In this document: positions 34,660 to 42,396 of the stretch, in pieces
Layout: every line of letters starts with the position of its first letter
How positions within the stretch are numbered: position 1 is the first letter of the stretch
NCBI GenBank assembly: GCA_900539655.1
Contig: UQCR01000007.1
Coordinates: 1-64,000, forward strand
Origin: an uncultured Robinsoniella sp.
GTDB lineage: Bacteria > Bacillota > Clostridia > Lachnospirales > Lachnospiraceae
Length of the DNA stretch: 64,000 nucleotides
Direction: 5' to 3'
Notes under the pieces: generated by a model
Database searches by the model: none
What the model was told of the DNA's origin: nothing
Seen by the model: only the letters and a program-made list of their open reading frames with translations
Made by a program: the position numbers and the translations under genes

Positions 34660-37227
34660 ATGAAGCTATCTTTTAAAGACTACTGCATAAAATACCACAA
34701 AGAAGAAATGATCAGTCAATGGGATTACGATACAAATAAACAATCACCAGGTGAGGTACCTAGCAGTTCTAAAATACCTGTGGCATGGAAGTGTGAAAAA
34801 GGTCATAGCTGGACCATGTCTCCAGCGTGGCGGACCAGATGTAAAAACACGGACTGTCCTTATTGTTCCCGCAGGCGTGCATCATCCGAATATAATTTAG
34901 CAATTACTGATCCTAAAATGCTGGATTTCTGGGATTATGACAGAAATAAAGTTTTGCCGGAAGAAGTTCTTCCTCGCTCTGCAGTAAAATATTGGTGGAA
35001 ATGCGGCAAGGGGCATTCATGGTCTCTGGGTCCAAATGAGCAGTACCGCTTAGAGGGGTGTCCTTATTGTAATGGAAGCAGAGTCAGTGAGGACTATAAT
35101 TTAGAAGCACTTTTTCCGGAAATAGCGAAAGAATGGGATTATGAGAAGAATAAATTGGATCCCAAAGAGATCCATCCGTACAGCGGGAAAAAGGTGTTTT
35201 GGGTATGTAGTTTTAATCAGTCTCATAAATGGCAGGCTGTTATTGTAAACAGGACAAAAAATGCTCAGGGATGTCCGGAATGTAATAAGCAAAGTAAGTC
35301 ATCTTTTCCTGAACAGGCTGTTTTTTATTATATGAAGAAGTTTTTTCCCGATTGCCAGAACCGTGCTATGATCAGTGGTTTTGAAGTAGATATCTATATA
35401 CCGGATTTTAAATTGGGGATTGAATATAATGGGGTGTTCCATGAGATTTATAACCGGGAAGAATTTGATAAAAAGAAAGTGGAATACTTGCGTAGGCAAG
35501 GGATGGATATTTTAACAATCAGGGAGTGCAAGAATCAGACCAGGTATCAAAAGAAGAGTCAGTGCAGCGATCAAAGTATGATGCAAAGTAAAGGTGATTA
35601 TCACATCCAGAACGCCAATCACATCCAGAACGCCAATCACATCCAGAACACCAATCACGATATGAGCCACTGCCATACTCGAAACGGTCACCCATCTTCG
35701 CAGTGCTTAAAGCAGTTCTCAATTTCCAGCCAGAGCCAATGTAATAACGAGGAAGACAGCCCCGAAGGAGAAAAGCACAAAATCCTGGAAACCGGTGAAA
35801 TAACATGCCAGGTGGATGCATCCTATAAATATATGGATGAGGTTATTTCTAAAATTTTCGAATACATTAATGTAAAATATTATTTGGGTACGAATGGGGA
35901 AATTAATGCGGATATTGATGTGAACCGGGACAGGGATTACATTCGTACGCTTCTTGTTAATGGGAGAAAAGAGAACAGCCTGGCATCCAGATATCCGAAA
36001 CTTGCCAGGGAGTGGCACAAGGAGGCGAATTGGCCTATTACGCCGGAGATGGTCAGCTTTGGTGAGGGATCACCATATGTGTGGAAATGTGAATATGGTC
36101 ATGTATGGAAGGCGACACCCAATAAGAGAACGAATCGCAATCAGAATTGTCCGTATTGCTCTGGGCATCGGGTAAGTAATGAAAACAGGCTCTCCAAAGT
36201 AAAGCCCGGGATTGCTAAAATGTGGGATAAGGACAGGAATGGGAAACGCACCCCGGATGATGTAGCGGTAAATTCTCATCTAAATGTCAGCTGGAAATGT
36301 GAAAAGGGCCATATGTGGCAAAGATCAGTGAAAGAAATGGTTAGGAGCGGCAGATGCCCATATTGTAGTGGCAGAAGATTTACGAAGGAAAATAGTCTGG
36401 CTGAAAAATATCCCCATCTGCTGGAGCAATGGGACTGGAATAAAAATGAGATTTCTCCATGGGAGATTTCTTATGGGAATAAGGTGGAGGCATGGTGGAT
36501 ATGTGATAAGGGGCATTCCTGGAAGGCGCGGGTAGCTAACCGGAGTATGTTAGACAGAGACTGTCCATATTGCAGCAAACGTCTGGCTACAGAGGATGAA
36601 AACTTTGCTATCCAATATCCGGAACTGGCTAAGGAATGGAATTATAGCAGGAATGGAAAGTTAAATCCTCAGGATGTACGTCCCAGATCTAATAAAAAGG
36701 TATGGTGGATCTGTCCTCAGGGACACGAATGGGAATGCGAAATTAATAATCGTGTTATGGGATGTAAATGCCCGAAATGCCGCAGCAGATACGTGCGTAA
36801 TGGTGAAAGTCTGATTAAAATGTATCCGGATGTTGCAGTGCGCTGGAATTATAATAGAAATGGTGATCTGAATCCTTCCATTGTTTCTGCTAAATCAGGG
36901 GAAAAGGTTTGGTGGAAGTGTCCGGACTATCCCCATCATGAATGGCAGCGAAGGATTGCCCATGAGGTGGAAAGCAAAAGGGGGTGTCCATATTGTGCGG
37001 GATACCGTGTGTGTAAGGAAAATTCCCTGGCTTCGTTATATCCGGAATTGGTAAAAGAATGGGATGATTGGGAAAACGGCACATTAAATGCTCATGATGT
37101 CCTCTATAAGAGTCATAAAGTTGTTGGATGGATTTGTGAGGAGGGACATCGCTGGAAAGCAAGTGTAGTAAGCAGAACCAGAGATAAAAAACAGTGTCCG
37201 CATTGTAGAAAAGAGAGTAGAAGATAA
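34660..37227 (+). CDS. Nine-repeat zinc-ribbon (DUF4379) protein with embedded PD-(D/E)XK-like nuclease segment
   Basis: The protein of about 855 residues carries three N-terminal and six C-terminal copies of a ~65-residue repeat: W-[DN]-x-x-x-N, W-x-C-x-x-GH-x-W, R, CPYC. This is the DUF4379 zinc-ribbon pattern. Between the blocks (about residues 215-285) lies EVDIYIPDFKLGIEYNGVFH followed by FDKKKVEYLRRQGMDILTIRE, the layout of a Vsr-like/PD-(D/E)XK nuclease. A hydrophilic linker with a coding 18-base triplication (NHIQNA) follows. Start: ATG at 34660 is preferred, but the ribosome site is weak, and the frame is open from a GTG at 34612 inside the upstream repeats. A terminator ends the gene. 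Function unproven; DNA targeting plus cleavage is a reasonable guess. Confidence 0.75.
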   Translation: MKLSFKDYCIKYHKEEMISQWDYDTNKQSPGEVPSSSKIPVAWKCEKGHSWTMSPAWRTRCKNTDCPYCSRRRASSEYNLAITDPKMLDFWDYDRNKVLPEEVLPRSAVKYWWKCGKGHSWSLGPNEQYRLEGCPYCNGSRVSEDYNLEALFPEIAKEWDYEKNKLDPKEIHPYSGKKVFWVCSFNQSHKWQAVIVNRTKNAQGCPECNKQSKSSFPEQAVFYYMKKFFPDCQNRAMISGFEVDIYIPDFKLGIEYNGVFHEIYNREEFDKKKVEYLRRQGMDILTIRECKNQTRYQKKSQCSDQSMMQSKGDYHIQNANHIQNANHIQNTNHDMSHCHTRNGHPSSQCLKQFSISSQSQCNNEEDSPEGEKHKILETGEITCQVDASYKYMDEVISKIFEYINVKYYLGTNGEINADIDVNRDRDYIRTLLVNGRKENSLASRYPKLAREWHKEANWPITPEMVSFGEGSPYVWKCEYGHVWKATPNKRTNRNQNCPYCSGHRVSNENRLSKVKPGIAKMWDKDRNGKRTPDDVAVNSHLNVSWKCEKGHMWQRSVKEMVRSGRCPYCSGRRFTKENSLAEKYPHLLEQWDWNKNEISPWEISYGNKVEAWWICDKGHSWKARVANRSMLDRDCPYCSKRLATEDENFAIQYPELAKEWNYSRNGKLNPQDVRPRSNKKVWWICPQGHEWECEINNRVMGCKCPKCRSRYVRNGESLIKMYPDVAVRWNYNRNGDLNPSIVSAKSGEKVWWKCPDYPHHEWQRRIAHEVESKRGCPYCAGYRVCKENSLASLYPELVKEWDDWENGTLNAHDVLYKSHKVVGWICEEGHRWKASVVSRTRDKKQCPHCRKESRR

Positions 37228-37240
37228 TTAGATAATACAG

Positions 37241-37292
37241 TGGGAACGACAGGCTTTTGACGTGTAAATGAAAGCCTGCGTTCCATATTTTT
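37241..37292. terminator. Terminator between convergent genes
   Basis: TGGGAACG-AC-AGGCTTT pairs with AAAGCCT-G-CGTTCCA, followed by ATATTTTTAT. It serves the zinc-ribbon gene and perhaps the diguanylate cyclase on the other strand. Confidence 0.8.
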
Positions 37293-37324
37293 ATAAGAAA
37301 TAAATCTGATATTTTTATGCTATT

Positions 37325-38515
37325 TTATGTTTCTGTTATTAAATCTGAACATATAATGCGGTTACGCCCTGACTTTTTAGCCTCATATAAAGCATCGTCT
37401 GCATATTTAATCGCCGCCTCAATATGATCCATAGGTTTCAGATTGCCATACCAGAGTCCGGCACTGACCGTGACGTATTTCTCTTTTACATCGTCTCTTT
37501 CGATGTGCTCTTTTTTTATGGATGATAGAAGATTTTGAGCAAAATTCTCAGCATCAAATGGCTGCTCTGAAATCTTGATAATAAGGAATTCTTCGCCTCC
37601 ATATCGGATAGGAGAGGCATCTTCTCTTAAACTGATAGTTCGGATGATCCCGGCTATCCGCTGCAAACAAACGTCGCCCTGAACATGACCATATAAATCA
37701 TTATATTGCTTGAAATAATCAATATCCAGCATCAGGCACATACCATAGTAACCTTTTGTTCGAGCACTGGCAAACAACGGATATATATTATTTAGTAAAT
37801 AATGGCGGTTATTAAGCCCGGTTAACTGGTCAATATTAACAAGTTCAACCAACAGATCGTTTTTCCTCTGTATTTCATCATACTGCTGGGAAATAATGTC
37901 CCGGTCGTAAAATTCGATTGCCGTGCTGCGATAATATCGATATGAAATAAAAAAGGATAGAACAGTTACTAAAATGCCATTTACAATATAGCCAAACATA
38001 TTATCATTTGAATTGGCAAGCTCAATGGAAATAAAAACCAGGGAAAGCCAGGTACAGCCAAAGATTGCTGCACTTTCCAGGGGAGTAAGCAATAAAAATG
38101 CCGCCGTTGTTGGGAGCAGATAGCAGTATACGGATAAACTTTTGCCGCCCAGCAGTTCCATACAGGTGATACCCAGTACCCAGAGACATAAACAGGCAGT
38201 ATAAATTCTGCGAAGCCAGAAAAACTGGCTGTACTTTTTTCGATTCACAGTATAAGGGTACAAAACAACTGCGATGCAGGTAACAACAAACAGAAACACG
38301 TACAAACTGAAATACCCCATGGTTCGCGTAAACTCAAATGACAGATGCTTGCTGTTAATAAAAACAATTATCATGACCAATTGTATAAGTGCTACAATAA
38401 TGGCGATATTCTTTTCTGTTGCGTAGACCTTTAATGGTATATATTCCTGGAAGCGTTTTTTCTGTTCAGGGGTTAACTGAACTACGATATCCAATTTCTT
38501 ATTAGTCTTATCCAC
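37325..38515 (-). CDS. Membrane-bound diguanylate cyclase (GGDEF)
   Basis: The 396-residue protein has an N-terminal region with about six transmembrane helices (residues 35-195), a short coiled linker (DIISQQYDEIQRKNDLLVEL) and a C-terminal GGDEF domain. The active-site sequence is RYGGEEFLI near residue 304; MLDIDYFKQYNDLYGHVQGD upstream contains the metal and base contacts. It should make cyclic di-GMP from two GTP. No RxxD inhibitory motif is apparent before GGEEF. The membrane part resembles MASE-like sensors but has no named motif. Monocistronic. Confidence 0.92.
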   Translation of the reverse strand: MDKTNKKLDIVVQLTPEQKKRFQEYIPLKVYATEKNIAIIVALIQLVMIIVFINSKHLSFEFTRTMGYFSLYVFLFVVTCIAVVLYPYTVNRKKYSQFFWLRRIYTACLCLWVLGITCMELLGGKSLSVYCYLLPTTAAFLLLTPLESAAIFGCTWLSLVFISIELANSNDNMFGYIVNGILVTVLSFFISYRYYRSTAIEFYDRDIISQQYDEIQRKNDLLVELVNIDQLTGLNNRHYLLNNIYPLFASARTKGYYGMCLMLDIDYFKQYNDLYGHVQGDVCLQRIAGIIRTISLREDASPIRYGGEEFLIIKISEQPFDAENFAQNLLSSIKKEHIERDDVKEKYVTVSAGLWYGNLKPMDHIEAAIKYADDALYEAKKSGRNRIICSDLITET

Positions 38516-38820
38516 GTCTTATCCTCCCAGTGCCATGTTCCCACTAATTAAATTAATATTAATCGCTAAAGATATCCATATTATAATGTATCTGAATAGT
38601 AGTTGGCAATATTAAATTTGTAAATATTATAAAGAAATGAACATTTGTCTTTTCAGTTATCTAGAGGGATTTAGTTAATAATTTCTGAAAGGGGGATATT
38701 GATACTGGTTTAGGTGGTATAGCCGCTTTTACACGGACTAAACTTGGCGCATTTCTACTGCAGGGTGGGACATGTAAAGGAATTATTCAAAATATTCCCC
38801 AGGGCATTAGAGGAGTTACA
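38516..38820. other. Intergenic with a start-less open frame
   Basis: On the plus strand 38689-38872 is open and reads TGLGGIAAFTRTKLGAFLLQ, then GGTCKGIIQNIPQGIRGVTL, running into the 3' end of the MerR gene on the other strand. There is no ATG/GTG/TTG start in frame, although AAAGGGGG lies at its head. It may be a gene fragment or chance. Confidence 0.3.
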
Positions 38821-39732
38821 TTATTTACTTTGAGATTCTACTTTTTTCTTCATTATCAGGTTATATTTTGAATCATAATACAGGCCCAGATCCTTACATA
38901 TGCGATTGTTTATATCCATAAGCGCGTCATGATATTCTTTGTATTTTGGAGATAATGCGATCATATTTGGGATGAAAATATCATTATATCTCTGATCCTG
39001 AAGGTTTCTCATATAACGACGCTGTGAGATGAATGCCGGGTGGTATTTATAGAGAAAGCTATTTTTTAACTTTACATTTTTCTTTGTCTGATCACGAAGA
39101 TTTGCATATTCTTCTTCAGTGGGATGCAAATATTGCTGCAGTTGATGTTCCATTCTGGAGACCATTTGTTTTATGGATGATTTAGGCGTAAAACGATACA
39201 CAAAGTAACTGATACATTTTATAAACAGAGGAATCTTGATATCTGCATTATCCCAGAATTCAATAATATTTTTATATGCCTGCTGCTGTTCCGGAGTTGT
39301 AATCTGTATCTGCAGATATGGTAAAAAATGATTCATGAAGTAATATCCATAAAATCCTGGAACCATATCCTGCAATGCCTGTGCAATCGTTTTATAGTCA
39401 ATGATTTGATTGACAGCGTCTGCATCGTGATTGCGGATGAAGGAATACAAGGCATCTAATTCCTGTTGTTCTGATTGAAGCGATTGGAACTTGTCGTTGT
39501 AGATCTGTTCCAGAAGAACTTTGTCTTTTGAATACAGAAGAGTTTTGATATCCTGAATACTGATTCCTAATTTACGGTATATGGAAATCTCCTTTAAGGT
39601 AAGAATATTCTCTTCGGTATAATTGCGGTATCCGTTTCCATCCTTAGCTACCCGCAGCAGTCCCTGTTCTTCATAATATTTGACTGCACGTTTGCTGAGT
39701 TCTACTTGTTGGATGACTTCATTTATTAACAT
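38821..39732 (-). CDS. MerR-family transcriptional regulator
   Basis: The 303-residue protein has an N-terminal MerR winged helix-turn-helix (residues 1-70; LINEVIQQVELSKRAVKYYE, GLLRVAKDGNGYRNYTEE), then a dimerisation coil and a long C-terminal domain of about 200 residues without a known ligand motif. ATG at 39732 follows AAAGGAG on the minus strand. An upstream ATG (39792) lies in the -35 of its promoter and is rejected. The promoter has the 19-bp spacer with dyad typical of MerR control, so the gene probably activates itself on binding an unknown drug or metabolite. Confidence 0.9.
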   Translation of the reverse strand: MLINEVIQQVELSKRAVKYYEEQGLLRVAKDGNGYRNYTEENILTLKEISIYRKLGISIQDIKTLLYSKDKVLLEQIYNDKFQSLQSEQQELDALYSFIRNHDADAVNQIIDYKTIAQALQDMVPGFYGYYFMNHFLPYLQIQITTPEQQQAYKNIIEFWDNADIKIPLFIKCISYFVYRFTPKSSIKQMVSRMEHQLQQYLHPTEEEYANLRDQTKKNVKLKNSFLYKYHPAFISQRRYMRNLQDQRYNDIFIPNMIALSPKYKEYHDALMDINNRICKDLGLYYDSKYNLIMKKKVESQSK

Positions 39733-39761
39733 GGCAGTGCTCCTTTCTTCTTTATGGCTTG

Positions 39762-39792
39762 AGTATAGCCCTGTACGTAACGTGCAGGTCAA
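39762..39792 (-). promoter_or_regulatory. MerR-type promoter with 19-bp spacer and operator dyad
   Basis: On the minus strand TTGACC (39792-39787), a 19-base spacer and TATACT (39767-39762). The spacer holds the dyad CCTGCACGTTACGTACAGG (39788-39770), whose arms match except for the central bases. The over-long spacer is the hallmark of promoters that MerR proteins untwist to activate. It lies about 30 bases before the merR-like ATG. Confidence 0.85.
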
Positions 39793-39886
39793 GGGAAAAG
39801 TAGAAATAGACCCTATTTTCTAATATATTCTTGCAGGAAACGTGGTATGGTTCAATATTACAATACACTTGATGATATTTCAATGA

Positions 39887-40096
39887 ATGTTTGAGGGGCG
39901 TGCATATGGCAGGATTATTTCACAGATCATGTCCATGGATGTGGATAAGTTCATGTTATGTTTATTTTATTGTGGAGAAAAGAAAATGGACGTGGTAGAA
40001 TTAGGAATAAGCATAATAATTTCATATATCGGCAGTAACATAATTCCCAGTACAAACAGCACAGAGAATATAAATGCCCAGGTGTATATGTACTGA
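39887..40096 (+). CDS. Possible small hypothetical protein
   Basis: A 69-residue frame without a clear ribosome site at its first ATG. An internal ATG at 39986 (MDVVELGISIIISYIGSNII) has GTGGAGAAAAG upstream and gives a 36-residue peptide with one hydrophobic segment. No family recognised; it may be spurious. Confidence 0.2.
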   Translation: MFEGRAYGRIISQIMSMDVDKFMLCLFYCGEKKMDVVELGISIIISYIGSNIIPSTNSTENINAQVYMY

Positions 40097-40107
40097 TAGG
40101 GAGGGGA

Positions 40108-40275
40108 ATGAATAAGGAATCTCATATATACATTGGAGAAGGGGATCCGGTAGGAGTGCTGCAGTTAGTGATAACCGGTGGAAATGTAAACGGGCATACA
40201 GCCTGGAAATGCCAGCGTAAGTCACTTGTGGATATTGAGGTGGAGGAGCCATTGGAGAGTGATGAAGAAAATTAA
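40108..40275 (+). CDS. Small acidic hypothetical protein (55 residues)
   Basis: GGGAGGGG lies immediately before the ATG. The product MNKESHIYIGEGDPVGVLQL continues with VITGGNVNGHTAWKCQ and a very acidic tail (VEEPLESDEEN). I do not recognise it. It stands alone between the MerR and GntR loci. Confidence 0.4.
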   Translation: MNKESHIYIGEGDPVGVLQLVITGGNVNGHTAWKCQRKSLVDIEVEEPLESDEEN

Positions 40276-40568
40276 GATTGCCACTTCCTTATGCCTATGC
40301 TAGACTGTTCTCAGAATCTCAAAGTCAAACACCCCGCCACAAGCAACAGTGCATCAAACTGGCAACGCCATGAGCGGATGAGCGTCAGGGGATTTGAACC
40401 TCGCAGCAGTCGACAGATGGCCATGCCGGCATGCACATTTGGCTCGTTGCCCGGGGGTATAAGCAGAGCACATAACGATATATCGGGACACAAACGGATT
40501 CAGTCTTCTACATAATATAAAAGCTACAAAAATTATCACCTAAAATAGCAAGAAAAGGGAGCCACGAG
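40276..40568. other. GC-rich structured intergenic region
   Basis: Clearly richer in G+C than its surroundings and full of short dyads, for example CATGCCGGCATG at 40422-40433. AGGGGATTTGAACC near 40388 looks like a tRNA T-arm in antisense, but no cloverleaf can be built. It may be a decayed repeat. The promoter of the first GntR gene is expected at its right edge. Confidence 0.4.
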
Positions 40569-41327
40569 ATGGAAGAAAAAGCGCCAAAATACTATCTGAT
40601 TAAAAAAGATATTATCAAGAAAATCGAAGCAGAAGATTACACGGCAGGAGAGACGATCCCCAGCGAGCGGGAGCTGATGGACCTCTATAAGGTGAGCCGG
40701 ATAACCATCCGAAAAGCAGTGGATGAACTGGTGATGGAGGGATATCTCTATAAGGTACAGGGCAAGGGAACCTATGTGAAAACGGATGAGAACAGCCATG
40801 ATCTGTTTGCCATTACCAGCTGCACGGAAGATGTTATTAAGATGGGGCTGACGCCTACGAAGAAAGTGATCGTATCCCAGGTGGTTCCGGCTGATGTCAG
40901 CCGCGCGAAAGCGCTTGGGCTGCAGCCGGGGGAAAATGTATTTCGGCTGGGAAGGATTCTTTATGCAGGAGATGAACCGCTGAATTATACTGTTACTTCA
41001 CTGCCTTATCATTTATTTCCCCATATTGAACGGCATGATTATGCCAGGGAATCCCTGTATCAAACGCTGGAAACGGAGTTTGGGGTGATTTTGTGTAAGG
41101 CAAGGAGAACGATTGAAGCGGTATTGGCAACCGATGAAATTGCAGAATATCTGGACATTGAAGAGGGAATGCCATTGATCAAATTTGGTTGTACAACTTA
41201 TGGCAGGCTGGCTGGAATTGAGCAGGAAGAAATTCCGGTTGAGCGTTTTCATTGCTATTACCGAACGGATAAATATAAATTTTATATTGACCAGGTCGTT
41301 CCGGGAACAGATCTTCGGAGAAAGTAG
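40569..41327 (+). CDS. GntR-family (HutC/UTRA) regulator, first of two paralogs
   Basis: The 252-residue protein has an N-terminal winged helix-turn-helix (GETIPSERELMDLYKVSRIT, then IRKAVDELVMEGYLYKVQGK) and a UTRA ligand-binding domain from about residue 80 (SCTEDVIKMGLTPTKKV ... LNYTVTSLP). HutC-type regulators usually repress catabolic operons and are released by a pathway intermediate, often a sugar or nucleoside phosphate. AAAGGGAG precedes the ATG. It is roughly 60% identical by eye to the regulator 290 bases downstream. A strong terminator separates the two. Confidence 0.9.
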   Translation: MEEKAPKYYLIKKDIIKKIEAEDYTAGETIPSERELMDLYKVSRITIRKAVDELVMEGYLYKVQGKGTYVKTDENSHDLFAITSCTEDVIKMGLTPTKKVIVSQVVPADVSRAKALGLQPGENVFRLGRILYAGDEPLNYTVTSLPYHLFPHIERHDYARESLYQTLETEFGVILCKARRTIEAVLATDEIAEYLDIEEGMPLIKFGCTTYGRLAGIEQEEIPVERFHCYYRTDKYKFYIDQVVPGTDLRRK

Positions 41328-41383
41328 TACCAGTTTCCAAGCGCATGTCCCTTAATTGGGATTTATTATCGTAAAATTGAAGC

Positions 41384-41432
41384 ATACCAGTTTTCAGAAG
41401 TCAAAAACAGATTCTGAAAACTGGTATTTTTG
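41384..41432 (+). terminator. Terminator after the first GntR gene
   Basis: Perfect 16-bp stem ATACCAGTTTTCAGAA (41384-41399) with 41412-41427, then TTTTTG. Confidence 0.9.
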
Positions 41433-41517
41433 TCTAAATCTTTCTATCCATTTCATAGAAAATTCGTATCTGTTTTTATCACTAATTACCAAAAATGAGA
41501 AAAATAAAGTGATTATA

Positions 41518-41545
41518 TTGACAAATAATTAAAAAAGAGTAAGAT
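41518..41545 (+). promoter_or_regulatory. Promoter of the second GntR gene and nucleoside locus
   Basis: TTGACA at 41518-41523, 16-base spacer, TAAGAT at 41540-41545. Confidence 0.65.
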
Positions 41546-41550
41546 AAACA

Positions 41551-41582
41551 CATAACTGGTTATGACGACATAACGACATAAT
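41551..41582 (+). promoter_or_regulatory. Operator with four alternating CATAAC/GTTATG half-sites
   Basis: CATAAC-TG-GTTATG-ACGA-CATAAC-GA-CATAAT: each neighbouring inverted pair forms a dyad, placed over the expected transcription start. It is the likely binding site of one or both GntR paralogs, controlling everything downstream (inference). Confidence 0.65.
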
Positions 41583-41616
41583 AAGATGACGGGAGATACC
41601 GGGAAGGAGAGGAGAG

Positions 41617-42375
41617 ATGGAAGAAGAACACATACCAAAATATTTTTCCCTGAAGAGGGATATTATCCGAAAAATCGAGATGGAGGAATTCACGGGTGAC
41701 ATGCCCATCCTGAGTGAGCGGGAGATGATGGAACTTTATCAGGTAAGCAGGATTACGGTCCGCAAGGCGATTGATGAACTGGTGAAAGAAGGTTACCTCT
41801 ATAAAGTTCAGGGAAAAGGGACTTATGTAAAATCAGATGAGAACAGCCAGGATTTATTTGCCATTACCAGCTGTACAGAAGATGTAAAACGGCTGGGGCT
41901 TACCCCTACTAAGAAAATGATTGCTGCAGAGTATATTCAGGCAGACAGTAAGAGGGCAAAAAAGTTACATATTACGGTAGATGACCGGGTATTTTGTATG
42001 GGACGTGTCCTGTATGCACAGGGAGAGCCTCTGAATTATACCGTTACGTACCTGCCGGAGAAGCTTTTTGGAGGAATGAACCGGCATGATTTTATCAATG
42101 AGTCTCTATACAATGTAATTCCCAAGGAATATGGGATTCGGATTACGAAGGCAAGAAGAACTATTGAAGCCGTTCTGGCCAGAGATGATATTGCAGACTA
42201 TCTGGAAATTGAAGAGGGGATGCCGATTATTTTATTTGGATGCACTACTTATGGCATCGTAAATGGAGCAGAAATCCCCATTGAATATTTTAAATGTTAC
42301 TATAGAACGGATAAGTTTAAGTTTTCCATCAACCAGGTGACTGAGAAGAAAACAGCATCGGTTTCGGAAAATTAA
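41617..42375 (+). CDS. GntR-family (HutC/UTRA) regulator, second paralog
   Basis: Also 252 residues, with the same domains: winged helix-turn-helix (SEREMMELYQVSRITVRKAI) and UTRA domain (SCTEDVKRLGLTPTKKMI, ARRTIEAVLARDDIADYLEI). GGAGAGGAGAG precedes the ATG. It is the first gene of the unit that continues into the BMP transporter 21 bases later, so it probably autoregulates through the half-site array upstream. Divergence from its neighbour lies mainly in the middle of the ligand domain, so the two may sense different compounds. Confidence 0.9.
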   Translation: MEEEHIPKYFSLKRDIIRKIEMEEFTGDMPILSEREMMELYQVSRITVRKAIDELVKEGYLYKVQGKGTYVKSDENSQDLFAITSCTEDVKRLGLTPTKKMIAAEYIQADSKRAKKLHITVDDRVFCMGRVLYAQGEPLNYTVTYLPEKLFGGMNRHDFINESLYNVIPKEYGIRITKARRTIEAVLARDDIADYLEIEEGMPIILFGCTTYGIVNGAEIPIEYFKCYYRTDKFKFSINQVTEKKTASVSEN

Positions 42376-42396
42376 TAAAATCAGGAGGAAGCAAAG

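Noticed and set aside
40380..40440. tRNA-like T-arm sequence (AGGGGATTTGAACC)
   Set aside because: No acceptor stem, anticodon arm or cloverleaf can be built around it on either strand.
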